A DNA stretch of 23,959 nt, taken from assembly GCA_964461035.1 (NCBI GenBank), contig CAYWRI010000020.1:1-23959 (forward strand), read 5' to 3'. Made by a program: the position numbers and the translations under genes. Position 1 is the stretch's first letter. Every line of letters begins with the position of its first letter. Shown here in pieces: positions 7,659-15,585 of the stretch. This DNA is from CAYZNE01 sp964461035 (GTDB taxonomy: Archaea > Nanobdellota > Nanobdellia > Woesearchaeales > CAYZNE01). The notes under the pieces were generated by a model that was not told the origin of the DNA, did no database searches, and was given only the letters and a program-made list of their open reading frames with translations.

Positions 7659-7856
7659 TTAGGATTTTTCCATACTTGGAAACAGAAACGGTTCTTCTTT
7701 CAATTCAACTCTTATCTCTAAATCTAGAATTTCATCATTTTCGTTATATTTAGTAATTATTCCATAAACTTTTATTGTGGAATGCAGGGGTATAATGCCC
7801 CGACCTTTAGGTCGCAGTGGTACAATTCCAAAAATTCGCTTTTTAGTGAGGAGCAT
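7659..7856 (-). CDS. Doubtful 65-residue ORF running through a stem-loop repeat
   Basis: The first 25 residues (FGIVPLRPKGRGIIPLHS) are only the translation of the palindromic repeat at 7798-7819. The second half (YGIITKYNENDEILDLEIRVEL) reads more like normal coding sequence and might be a remnant of a longer gene. No ribosome binding site is evident. A TATA-like TTTATAAA (7904-7911) lies about 50 nt upstream of the ATG. I regard it as more likely a repeat-derived ORF or a gene remnant than a functional gene. Confidence 0.25.
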   Translation of the reverse strand: MLLTKKRIFGIVPLRPKGRGIIPLHSTIKVYGIITKYNENDEILDLEIRVELKEEPFLFPSMEKS

Positions 7857-7903
7857 TAATACCCCGACCTTTAGGTTGGGGATGCGACGAGCAGCGAATT
7901 TTT
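7798..7903. repeat. Nested stem-loop repeat element
   Basis: A hairpin at 7862-7881 (CCCCGACC TTTA GGTTGGGG, one G-T pair) is enclosed by a perfect 11-bp stem, AAAAATTCGCT (7830-7840) with AGCGAATTTTT (7893-7903), and on the plus strand is followed by a T run. A second, partial copy of the hairpin starts at 7798 (CCCCGACCTTTAGGTCG), so the core is a direct repeat 64 bases apart. Such nested palindromes occur at the ends of IS200/IS605-type elements and their non-autonomous derivatives. No transposase or TnpB is present, so that link is inference. Confidence 0.5.
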
Positions 7904-7975
7904 TTTATAAAGTTTTCGAATATGTAACTACTATTTAGAGATTACAGCTTTTTTAGAAAAATTATTTTTTACTTA

Positions 7976-8965
7976 TCAAAATCCATAATTGCTCTTAAGA
8001 TAATTAATTAAGTCCTTGCAAATAGTTTGGGTTTCTGTATAATAGTCTCTTACTGGATCTTTGTCCAATCTTGAAAGAATCTCTATTATTTTTTCATTCA
8101 TCTTATTAGAATGAATTAATTTATTTGAAAAAATATCTTTTTCAGTTAATTCATAGAATGAAAGTTTTTTACATATTTCATTTAGAATATTGTAAACTTC
8201 CTTTGCTTGTTTATCATTAAAATCATTTGCAATTTCAGAAAATGTATTGTAGAGTTCTCTGTCAATTCTGAGAAAATCTCTGACATCTTTATCTCCTCCA
8301 TTTTTATCACTATAAACTCTGCCAACAACAAAATTAATTGCTTTGCATTTATCTTCAACACTTCTGATTGTCTTTTGAAATTTTTCTTGAGTTATTTTAA
8401 AATAATTTTCATATTCTTGAATTTTAGTTTTTAATTGAGTAATTATGCTTTTATCTTGAACAAGTTGTTGGTCATATTTTTGAAGTATGTTTTTGTAGTC
8501 AGTATTTTTCTTAACGATTTTTTTTACATTAATAGGTTTAATTGATTTTTTTTCAGTTTTAACTTTTTTAGTACTAAAACTTTTATTAGTCTTAACTACT
8601 CTGGGAAACTTATGAATAAATAACAATAATAAATTTATTATATACGCTATAAAAACATTTAATATCCCTAAAGTTATTAAGTCCATTTCTTTTAATTCTG
8701 CAATCAAATTATAATATTCCATAAAATAGAATATTACTGCAAACAATATTGGAGTAAACCACAGAACTATTCCGTTAACTTTTTTCTTTTTGTTAAGAAT
8801 AAGAAATAATACTGTATACAACAATAAAGGAAACATTCCAATAATAACAATAAATATTGATGTGTCAGTTAGAGAAGATAAATATAATAAAGATAATATG
8901 TATAGAATTCCTGCAATTGTTCCCAAAACAATAGATTCTGCTTTTCTGATGTTTTTAAACTCCAT
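7976..8965 (-). CDS. Four-helix membrane protein with cytosolic coiled coil, unknown function
   Basis: A 329-residue protein that I do not recognise. Residues about 10-120 contain four hydrophobic segments (near 12-30, 37-57, 66-84 and 97-117). A very basic stretch (about 120-155, rich in Lys) follows, suggesting a cytosolic location by the positive-inside rule. Residues about 155-215 are a likely coiled coil (YKNILQKYDQQLVQDKSIITQL ...). The C-terminal ~110 residues are helical and mixed-charge with no known motif. The ATG at 8965 is 26-27 nt from a TTTATAAA box (8988-8995), consistent with a leaderless message. It could be a membrane-anchored scaffold or signalling protein; the topology is readable but the role is not. 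Confidence 0.7.
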   Translation of the reverse strand: MEFKNIRKAESIVLGTIAGILYILSLLYLSSLTDTSIFIVIIGMFPLLLYTVLFLILNKKKKVNGIVLWFTPILFAVIFYFMEYYNLIAELKEMDLITLGILNVFIAYIINLLLLFIHKFPRVVKTNKSFSTKKVKTEKKSIKPINVKKIVKKNTDYKNILQKYDQQLVQDKSIITQLKTKIQEYENYFKITQEKFQKTIRSVEDKCKAINFVVGRVYSDKNGGDKDVRDFLRIDRELYNTFSEIANDFNDKQAKEVYNILNEICKKLSFYELTEKDIFSNKLIHSNKMNEKIIEILSRLDKDPVRDYYTETQTICKDLINYLKSNYGF

Positions 8966-8987
8966 ACTTTACTATTTTACTTCTATT

Positions 8988-8995
8988 TTTATAAA
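8988..8995 (-). promoter_or_regulatory. TATA box of the membrane/coiled-coil gene
   Basis: TTTATAAA is centred 26-27 nt upstream of the ATG at 8965. Its surroundings (TTTTTATAAATTTATTG, 8986-9002) recur at 9587-9603 upstream of the next gene. Confidence 0.65.
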
Positions 8996-9061
8996 TTTAT
9001 TGCGTATTATTGTGTGTTTCTACAGATTTTTTCAAATCAGCAAAAGCTTAATTTGTTTTAT

Positions 9062-9586
9062 TCAAATTCCAATAGTTCTCCATTCAAATGAACGCCATCC
9101 TTCAATACTATAATAATCTGGTTTGTAATCTCCAGTAATAGTGATTGAATAAGTCCAAACTTTTTTTTTAGTAATAGTTGCAATTTTTGCTTTCCATAAT
9201 TCAAATGTTTTACCTGTTAATGAATTATCGTCAATTAGTAAAATATCTTTGTCATAATTTATTTTTCCGTTGTCTATTTTATCAGGTAAATTTCTTTCAT
9301 GAGTGTAATAAATTTTTTAATATTGGTTTGCAATAATCTTTACTAGTGCCGTAGGTAAATATGAATATACTGTATTCAATAAATTTGCAATTTTTTTATT
9401 ATGTTTTTTTCTATTAATTGAAGGCAAATGAATAATATTACTTTTAAATTTATTAGAAAAATAATCACTTATAAATTTAGGACAACTTCCAATATGTGCA
9501 ACTGTCCCAATTTCTAATGAATCTTTAACCATTTCTTGATAGACTTTAGTTAGTTCTTTATCCAGCGTATTATTTTTAAGTTTCAT
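9062..9586 (-). pseudogene. Phosphoribosyltransferase-like gene interrupted by an in-frame TAA
   Basis: Reading the minus strand from 9586, 89 codons (through VKIIANQY) are followed by TAA (9317-9319). The same frame then continues without a break for 84 codons to a TGA at 9062-9064. The second half contains KDILLIDDNSLTGKTFELWKAK, the PRPP-binding loop pattern (hydrophobic strand, DD, then TGKT) of type I phosphoribosyltransferases, and ends SIEGWRSFEWRTIGI. The first half (VAHIGSCPKF ... IIHLPSINRKKHNKKIANLL) fits the N-terminal strand and hood region. Since frame and motif order are kept, this is best read as one PRTase-like gene with a nonsense mutation or a sequence error. The start is also odd: the TATA box (9589-9596) is almost touching the ATG at 9586, so the true start may be the ATG at 9532. 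Confidence 0.7.
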
Positions 9587-9588
9587 TT

Positions 9589-9596
9589 TTTATAAA
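9589..9596 (-). promoter_or_regulatory. TATA box upstream of the phosphoribosyltransferase-like pseudogene
   Basis: TTTATAAA lies within a 17-base stretch also found at 8986-9002. With normal 25-nt spacing, transcription would start near 9566, inside the annotated frame, so the ATG at 9586 would not be on the message. Confidence 0.45.
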
Positions 9597-9638
9597 TTTA
9601 TTGTGTATTGTGGATTATGTTATGGATTTAATAATTTA

Positions 9639-10508
9639 TTACCATAGAAAACTTTGTATTCCATACTCTGAATGAACTTGTTTACTTAGTTTCTTAAACT
9701 CGCATTTAGCTTTAATAAAGTCTTCAAGACATTCTGGCATCTTAGTTAAACTATTTGTTTCTGGAAGAAAATCGCAACTTATAACTTTGATTTTTCCCTG
9801 AGAGATAATTTCTGTATATTTGTCATCAAAGATATTTGGTTCTAATAATTTATATGCTTGATTTACTTTTCGTAACTCATCATTGTATTGTTGAAGAACT
9901 TTTGTATTTTCTATCATTTGGTTTACTTTTTCGGCGCTTGTAACAACCACTCCTGTATAACACCATTTTTCAGGGTTTGTTATTCTACTAATTTCTAAAA
10001 GAACTCCAATTTCAAGACAATTTTCAGTATAACTTAAGCGAGCTTTTATTCTTGGATTGTGTTCTATAAATATTCTGCCTTGAATATCTCTTCTTGTTCG
10101 TGCCTTCATTTTAATAGGAATTGTATATTCGTTCTTTTTGTCTATAGGATCACTTAAGGTTTTGACAAGAATTATATCCCTAATATCAAGTTCATAAGGT
10201 AAATATTGAGATTCTTCCACACGTTTTGGTTTTGTTGTTTTTCTATGTTTATTTTGATGTTCGCTCACACCATATTTGTCGCTAATATGTGCTTGCATAA
10301 TGTATATTGCAGTTAGAGTTTCTGAATCATTATGGTGAGTTTTATCATTGTCTTCTAAAATTTTTAATTCTTTTTGAAGTTCTTCTGCTTCGGAGTTAGA
10401 AATATTGTTTTTTCTTAGACGTTCTAAAATTGACGCAAGACTTTTTTTACAAGGCATGCTTTTTTCTAATTTTAAATTGTTTAATTGATTTGAATAATCT
10501 AAACCCAT
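9639..10508 (-). CDS. Unknown 289-residue protein
   Basis: I do not recognise this protein. Residues about 20-60 form a helical, leucine-zipper-like segment (LASILERLRK ... EAEELQKELKILED). A basic linker (KHRKTTKPKRVEE, about 86-98) separates it from a mixed alpha/beta region (about 100-190) with strands such as DIRDIILVKTL, YTIPIKMKART and CLEIGVLLEISR, and a final helical part. There is no signal peptide or membrane segment. The ATG at 10508 is preceded at five bases by AAAGGTG (10514-10520), a clear ribosome binding site. A TATA box at 10590-10598 would give a leader of about 60 nt, longer than for most genes here. A nucleic-acid-binding or adaptor role is possible from the basic linker, but this is a guess. 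Confidence 0.65.
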   Translation of the reverse strand: MGLDYSNQLNNLKLEKSMPCKKSLASILERLRKNNISNSEAEELQKELKILEDNDKTHHNDSETLTAIYIMQAHISDKYGVSEHQNKHRKTTKPKRVEESQYLPYELDIRDIILVKTLSDPIDKKNEYTIPIKMKARTRRDIQGRIFIEHNPRIKARLSYTENCLEIGVLLEISRITNPEKWCYTGVVVTSAEKVNQMIENTKVLQQYNDELRKVNQAYKLLEPNIFDDKYTEIISQGKIKVISCDFLPETNSLTKMPECLEDFIKAKCEFKKLSKQVHSEYGIQSFLW

Positions 10509-10589
10509 ATTTGCACCTTTTATATTTCTTCATCTCTTTTTTAGATTATGATGTAATATAATGATTTTGAGACTCAGGATATAATTAGA

Positions 10590-10598
10590 ATTTATATA
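10590..10598 (-). promoter_or_regulatory. TATA box of the 289-residue protein gene
   Basis: On the minus strand, AAAGGTATATAAATTC combines a purine-rich BRE-like stretch with TATATAAA. The predicted start, near 10568, leaves a 60-nt leader that contains the AAAGGTG ribosome binding site. Confidence 0.5.
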
Positions 10599-10658
10599 CC
10601 TTTCTTTTGTAGTATTTAAAAGAATTAAAAAATAAAAAAAACAAATTTGTTTATAGAT

Positions 10659-11966
10659 TTAAAATCTAGCTCCAGATGCCATAATAATTGATGCGATTAT
10701 TCCAAACACAAACAACCATGCAAAAGTCCATAATGCTAAATAAAAACCTGTTTTAGGGTTGTATTTCTTACCAACATATATTGGTACGCCGATCATTAAT
10801 CCCATAGTTACTAAAAATCCAATTAATCCAATAATTGAAACTAAGATCATTTGAACTTCATAGAAAACAGCTCTAGTAATTAAACTATTTAACAATATTA
10901 TAATTCCCCAAAAAACACTTATTCCAACACAGATAAGAAGTCCTCCAAGAAACGAAACTAAACCAACATGTTCTTTCTTCTTTGCATTTTTTAATTTCTC
11001 TTTAAGTTTTTTTACAGCAAATACAATACCTGTAGCAGCAATTCCAATTGATATAAGAACCCAAATCAGTGTTGGCCAATACAATGCAAACCAAGTTTTT
11101 GAATATTGTAAATTCACAGTCATAGTTTCAAAAGTATCAAGATAAGATTCACCAACATAATACTGTTGAGATCTTTGAATAATACTGGTATAACCTCTCA
11201 TTTCATCAGCACTAATCTTATAAGAATTTTCAATCACGTCGGCATATTGTAAAATTTCTGGTCGATAATTAACCCTTGCGTTTCCATGTTTTAGAATATA
11301 TTCCGAGGGGATACCAACTCCAACATTCACATAATTAATCATTCTATCTGTGCTAAATGTTTTGAATTTTGAAGAAAATTTTCCAAGTGATTTATCAACA
11401 GCATCATATATTTTAACAGCGACAATTAATTCTTTTTGATCATTTAAATCAGGTTGTTGAAAATTTATATTTAATATTGTTTTATCTGATAAAACTTGAG
11501 GAGTTATATCAATTTTTTCATATTCATACACTCTGTTGTAATTATCATAATTTATACACGCGTTTTTATATTCTAAACAAGGTGCTTCTTCACTTAAACA
11601 ATTACCATTATAATCATATTCTGTGCAAGTGCTTCCCTGTCCTCTTTTAACACAGGTATTTCCCCACTCAATACATTTTCCGCCAGATTTTAAGACTCGT
11701 TCATATACTCCGAGAACTTGAACTTCGGAATAAGGGATTTCTAATAAGTATGTATTCTTATTTTCTCCATTTTTAAAAGCTTGAAAATAAACACTTAAAG
11801 AAACTATTGTTTCGCCTTCACCATCCATATATATTGAATATTGTTGATTATGATCAAGATAAATTGAATCTCCAGGAGGCATGGCTATAAGACCCGATAC
11901 CATTATTGGCATAAGTAAACTTACAATAAAAATCGCGCTAATTAAAATCATATAATTATTTTTCAT
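10659..11966 (-). CDS. Signal peptide/ectodomain membrane protein paired with the VWA gene
   Basis: A 435-residue membrane protein of unknown family. A signal peptide (about 1-25) is followed by about 260 residues predicted to lie outside. This part is beta-rich, with a Cys-rich insert around residues 97-142 (GGKCIEWGNTCVKRGQ ... CTEYDYNGNCLSEEAPC ... NACINYD). Then come four hydrophobic helices (about 293-315, 335-360, 366-395 and 405-432) with a basic loop KKLKEKLKNAKKKE between the first two. The ATG at 11966 lies six bases past the TGA of the VWA gene, and the GGTGATG ribosome binding site contains that stop codon, so the two are translationally coupled. This suggests a joint complex with the VWA domain outside the membrane; the role is unknown. 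Confidence 0.75.
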   Translation of the reverse strand: MKNNYMILISAIFIVSLLMPIMVSGLIAMPPGDSIYLDHNQQYSIYMDGEGETIVSLSVYFQAFKNGENKNTYLLEIPYSEVQVLGVYERVLKSGGKCIEWGNTCVKRGQGSTCTEYDYNGNCLSEEAPCLEYKNACINYDNYNRVYEYEKIDITPQVLSDKTILNINFQQPDLNDQKELIVAVKIYDAVDKSLGKFSSKFKTFSTDRMINYVNVGVGIPSEYILKHGNARVNYRPEILQYADVIENSYKISADEMRGYTSIIQRSQQYYVGESYLDTFETMTVNLQYSKTWFALYWPTLIWVLISIGIAATGIVFAVKKLKEKLKNAKKKEHVGLVSFLGGLLICVGISVFWGIIILLNSLITRAVFYEVQMILVSIIGLIGFLVTMGLMIGVPIYVGKKYNPKTGFYLALWTFAWLFVFGIIASIIMASGARF

Positions 11967-11972
11967 CTTTCA

Positions 11973-13538
11973 TCACCTTTGTTGTTGTTCAATTAAAACT
12001 TCAGCATTACTGATAACATCTTTAAAATCAGTAAATGTAATATCATTATATTCAAGACCCTCAACTATTTCTCTTACAAGACTTATTTGCGGTGGAGGAG
12101 ATGTTCTTTTCAATATTTGTGCAAATCTTGATGCAGAAATTGCTAACTTAAAATTATCAGGTATTTCTGAAAACTGAGTTATTGTGGAAGACACAATAAT
12201 TTTTTCTTCATATGATTCTAGTTCGTTTTTATACCGTACAGCAACATTACAAATAACGCCCTCTCTGTTTTTGAGTTTAAGTTCATACAATGCAGTTGCT
12301 TCATGTCCTGCGCCCATTTCTCCTGCATCAGCACTTTCATTTTCAAAATCGGCCATGATTAATCCTCTATTTTCATATCCAATTAATCTATATTCTGCAA
12401 CAGAGTCAGGATTAAACTCTACTTGCATTTTAACATCTTTTCCAACAAGTTCCATTGTTGCATCTAATTGTTTATCAAAAACACGAATACCTTCATCCAA
12501 TTCATTAATATAAAAATAATTTCCATCAGCTTTATCTGCAATTTGTTCAAGTAAAACATCATTATAATTACCAAGACCAACACCTATTGAAGTTAAAGTA
12601 ATTCCTTTTTCTTTATATTCAGTAAGTTGTGCTAAAATTCCATCAGCAGTTGTAGTTCCAACATTAGCAACACCATCAGATAATAAAATAACTCTATTAA
12701 CATATTCAGCATCAAAAATATTATCTGCTTCAGCATATCCTAATGTTAATCCTGCTTCAGCATTTGTTGAGCCAGAAGGTTTAAGCTGTTCAATCATTGA
12801 TAAAATATGATCTTTATCAGAACCTTTCTGAGTTTTCATGTGAACTTTTGCGTTTTGATTATATGTAATGATTGAAAGATAATCTTCATCATTTAAATTA
12901 TTAACAAGATAAGTTAAACTCTTTTTTAACAAACCTAAACGATTTCCAGAGCGCATACTTCCAGAAACATCTATGACCAGCGTTAATTTTTTAGGTTTAA
13001 TAAATTCAGGATTTTTTGCTTTTACTGCAATTCTCATATATACATTATTTTCGTCAAAAGGAGATTCTGCTAAATCTGCTTTAATATCTATGTTTTTTTC
13101 AGAATTAGAATAATCATAATCAAAATAATTTACAAACTCTTCTGCTCTAATTGCATCTTTAGGTGGAAGCATTCCATTCATAATATAATTCTTAGCAATC
13201 GTATATGATGCTGCATCAACATCTAATGCAAAAGTAGAATAAGGTCTTAGTTCAGGTGAAACAAAAACATGAGTTCCATAATTCTTAAAAAACATATCTT
13301 GCGGTTCTTGATTTCCTGCAAAACCCCTTGCACTCATATCTTCGGCGGAGTTTGGTTGTCCACTTTCTTGATTCATTCCAGGAGATATTGAATCACTCAT
13401 TAATTTATTGTTATCTGCTATTTCCATATTCATTCCACTTGAAAATGAGCCTGCTTGAAAAAATACAAATATTAAAAATATTAAAAGCATTAAAAGTGTG
13501 CCTGCGATTGCAGTAAATATTACAGTTGATTGTTTCAT
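11973..13538 (-). CDS. Membrane-anchored von Willebrand factor A protein, YfbK-like
   Basis: A 521-residue protein with one N-terminal membrane anchor (about 7-28) and a Ser/Asn-rich linker. Residues about 88-145 match the N-terminal VWA-associated domain of YfbK-type proteins (THVFVSPELRPYSTFALDVDAASY ... EEFVNYFDYDY). The VWA domain (about 184-345) has a complete MIDAS metal site: DVSGS at 190-194, Thr258 in GSTNAEAG and Asp288 in LLSDGVAN. The C-terminal part (about 350-515) matches the DUF3520-like tail, including SEIPDNFKLAISASRFAQIL. The family is mostly bacterial, so transfer from bacteria is plausible. The ATG at 13538 has a GAGGTAAT ribosome binding site (13543-13550) and a TATA box at 13570-13581. 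It is the first gene of a two-gene operon with the membrane protein at 10659-11966. A metal-dependent adhesion or assembly role is expected; the ligand is unknown. Confidence 0.88.
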   Translation of the reverse strand: MKQSTVIFTAIAGTLLMLLIFLIFVFFQAGSFSSGMNMEIADNNKLMSDSISPGMNQESGQPNSAEDMSARGFAGNQEPQDMFFKNYGTHVFVSPELRPYSTFALDVDAASYTIAKNYIMNGMLPPKDAIRAEEFVNYFDYDYSNSEKNIDIKADLAESPFDENNVYMRIAVKAKNPEFIKPKKLTLVIDVSGSMRSGNRLGLLKKSLTYLVNNLNDEDYLSIITYNQNAKVHMKTQKGSDKDHILSMIEQLKPSGSTNAEAGLTLGYAEADNIFDAEYVNRVILLSDGVANVGTTTADGILAQLTEYKEKGITLTSIGVGLGNYNDVLLEQIADKADGNYFYINELDEGIRVFDKQLDATMELVGKDVKMQVEFNPDSVAEYRLIGYENRGLIMADFENESADAGEMGAGHEATALYELKLKNREGVICNVAVRYKNELESYEEKIIVSSTITQFSEIPDNFKLAISASRFAQILKRTSPPPQISLVREIVEGLEYNDITFTDFKDVISNAEVLIEQQQR

Positions 13539-13569
13539 TTTTATTACCTCTTTTTTTAGTTAAGCACAT

Positions 13570-13581
13570 TTAATATAAATA
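13570..13581 (-). promoter_or_regulatory. TATA box of the VWA/membrane protein operon
   Basis: On the minus strand, TATTTATATTAA is centred about 37 nt upstream of the ATG, giving a short leader that begins at the GAGGTAAT ribosome binding site. Confidence 0.5.
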
Positions 13582-13748
13582 ACTACTCTAGACTTCAATC
13601 CAACTTGAACCTTAATTTATTCATTTAAAAAGTTGTTTGTTAACCCAAATATGAATTTTTCTAATTTCCAAAAAGTATTAAAATGTAATTCTATTCCCAT
13701 CAAATAGAAAAGGGGTTAAATCAGTAGTGAGCTTCAATAAGTGATATT

Positions 13749-15062
13749 ATGGTAAAAATTGCAATAATTGGTGGAAGCGGTTTAGAAAACCCCGAAATTT
13801 TAAAGAATTCTAGAGATTTCATTGTTAATACATATTATGGTGATGTAATTTTAAAAGAAGGTTTAATTAATAATCTAAAAGTTACAATATTATCAAGACA
13901 TGGACCTGAACACAATATCGCTCCTTCAAACATTAACTATAGAGCAAACATTCTTGCATTAAAACAGATTGGCATAACTCACATCTTGGCAACAACCGCT
14001 GTTGGTTCTCTTAGAGAAGACATAATACCTGGAGACATTGTATTTCCTTCACAATTTATTGATTTTACAAAAATTAGACCATTAACTTTCTTTGACAAAG
14101 ATAAAGTTGTTCACACTTCTCTTGCAGATCCTTATTGTCCTGCATTAACACAATTAGCAGTTAAAATTGCAAAAAAATTAAAATTAAAATATCATACTTC
14201 TAAAACATTAGTAACTATTGAAGGTCCAAGATTTTCTACAAGAGCAGAAAGTCACCTCTTCAGAAAACTCGGAGCAGATATAATAAATATGTCTGGCGTT
14301 CCTGAAACTCAACTTGCTAGAGAAGCAGGACTCTGTTATTTATCTGTTGCCATGCCAACTGATTATGATTGTTGGAGACTAAATGATGATCCCGTATCTT
14401 ATGATGCAGTAATGAAAATAATGTCTAAAAACGCAGAAAAAGTTACAAAACTCATAATTGAAATGATTCCCCTAATTAAAAGAACAGATTGCGGTTGTAA
14501 CATCAACATGGATGAAACAATAAATAATTTGGCTAATATAAAATCTATTAAATCTTTTATTAGATCTATTTCGGATTATCCTAAAAAAGGAATAATTTTT
14601 AGAGATGTTACAACTTTATTCAAAGATAAAGACGGATTAAAATTAACAATAGATAAATTGACCCGTATTTACAAGGATAAAAAAATAGATAAAATAGTTG
14701 GAATAGAATCAAGAGGATTTATTCTTGCAAGTGCATTAGCATATAATATTGGTGCAGGTCTTGTTCTAGCAAGAAAACCAAATAAATTACCTTGTAAAAA
14801 AATATCTCAATCTTATAAATTAGAATATGGTTCTGATAAACTCGAAATGCATACTGATTCTATAAAAAAAGGAGAAAGTGTAGTTATAGTTGATGATTTA
14901 ATCGCAACAGGTGGAACTGCACAAGCAACTGCAAAACTAGTTGAAAAGTTAGGTGGTAAAATAGATTCATTTGCTTTTGTTGTAGCTTTACCTAATCTGA
15001 AAGGAAAAAATAAATTATCTAAATACAAAATTCACACTTTAGTAGAGTTTGAAGGCGATTAG
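13749..15062 (+). CDS. Fused S-methyl-5'-thioadenosine phosphorylase / adenine phosphoribosyltransferase
   Basis: A 437-residue two-domain enzyme. Residues 1-~250 are an MTA phosphorylase: AIIGGSGLENP phosphate loop, LSRHGPEHNIAPSNINYRAN, TLVTIEGPRFSTRAES, and INMSGVPETQLAREAGLCYLS followed by TDYDCW. The Asp residues of TDYD are those that select adenine-type bases in this family. After a short linker with CGCN, residues ~262-437 are an adenine phosphoribosyltransferase: ISDYPKKGIIFRDVTTLF, GIESRGFILASALAYN, LARKPNKLP and the PRPP loop VVIVDDLIATGGTA (378-391). The first domain splits methylthioadenosine with phosphate into adenine and methylthioribose-1-phosphate; the second turns adenine plus PRPP into AMP. 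A GTGAT ribosome binding site (13741-13745) precedes the ATG. The two domains are full length, so this looks like a true fusion. It ends in TAG, overlapping the convergent GyrI-like gene by four bases. Confidence 0.93.
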   Translation: MVKIAIIGGSGLENPEILKNSRDFIVNTYYGDVILKEGLINNLKVTILSRHGPEHNIAPSNINYRANILALKQIGITHILATTAVGSLREDIIPGDIVFPSQFIDFTKIRPLTFFDKDKVVHTSLADPYCPALTQLAVKIAKKLKLKYHTSKTLVTIEGPRFSTRAESHLFRKLGADIINMSGVPETQLAREAGLCYLSVAMPTDYDCWRLNDDPVSYDAVMKIMSKNAEKVTKLIIEMIPLIKRTDCGCNINMDETINNLANIKSIKSFIRSISDYPKKGIIFRDVTTLFKDKDGLKLTIDKLTRIYKDKKIDKIVGIESRGFILASALAYNIGAGLVLARKPNKLPCKKISQSYKLEYGSDKLEMHTDSIKKGESVVIVDDLIATGGTAQATAKLVEKLGGKIDSFAFVVALPNLKGKNKLSKYKIHTLVEFEGD

Positions 15063-15553
15063 TTTTTTTTAACACTCATGCAAATATCAAGAATATGATG
15101 TTTTTCAGGATGCTCTTCAGGATTATTTAAGTATAGTTCATAACAAGGTCTTAACATATCAACAGAATAATTATTTTCTTTTATCCATTCAACAACAATA
15201 TTCTACGCAGGTCCATATTCTTGAGGTCCTTCAAGCTCAAATCTAGCAACTGCGTATTCTCCACCCGGAAGAACTCTTTTTTGTATTTCTCCATCTACTT
15301 CAGTATTTTCAGGAACAATCATACAAAGCTCTAATTTTAATTCTTCAGGGGGTGTTGTTTTTGGATCATCTTGATATGATGCTATAAATTCTGTATCTTT
15401 AAGTAATCTTTTTGGTTCTGCCCAAGAAAAAAGTTTATTGAACAAATTGTGGAAAACTTCTGTATTCCCTATGTAGTTTCCAATAAAAGTTACAAATGCA
15501 ACATTTTTATCTTCTAGATTTTTTATTTCTATTTCATTAATTATTTTTACCAT
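15059..15553 (-). pseudogene. GyrI-like small-molecule-binding domain gene with an internal TAG
   Basis: From the ATG at 15553 the frame encodes a GyrI-like domain (MVKIINEIEIKNLEDKNVAF ... PGGEYAVARFELEGPQEYGPA). It meets TAG at 15203-15205, then continues in the same frame for 47 codons to TAA at 15059-15061. The continuation (NIVVEWIKENNYSVDMLRPCYELYLNNPEEHPEKHHILDICMSV) is the expected C-terminal half of the domain. The family usually has Trp at the TAG position (GPAWN), so a single G-to-A change from TGG explains it. The ATG at 15553 is preferred over an upstream one at 15595 because a TATA box (15577-15585) lies 25-28 nt before it, so the upstream ATG would not be transcribed. These domains bind small hydrophobic ligands. 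This is a recent nonsense mutation, readthrough or a base-call error; TAG serves as a real stop in the neighbouring gene. Confidence 0.8.
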
Positions 15554-15576
15554 TTTAAGAAATATAAAATTTATTT

Positions 15577-15585
15577 TTATAAAAT
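15577..15585 (-). promoter_or_regulatory. TATA box of the GyrI-like gene
   Basis: On the minus strand, ATTTTATAAAAAT is centred about 27 nt before the ATG at 15553, fitting a leaderless message. Confidence 0.55.

Noticed and set aside
8790..9113. 107-residue plus-strand ORF between the membrane protein and the phosphoribosyltransferase-like gene
   Set aside because: It overlaps the 5' end of one gene and the 3' end of the other in antisense, with no ribosome binding site or motif.
12184..12513. 109-residue plus-strand ORF
   Set aside because: It is antisense to the VWA gene, with a Ser-rich composition typical of shadows.
15059..15553. Recoded TAG (for example pyrrolysine) in the GyrI-like gene
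   Set aside because: TAG is the ordinary stop of the adjacent MTAP-APRT gene, the family has Trp at this position, and no suppressor tRNA or related gene is in the window.
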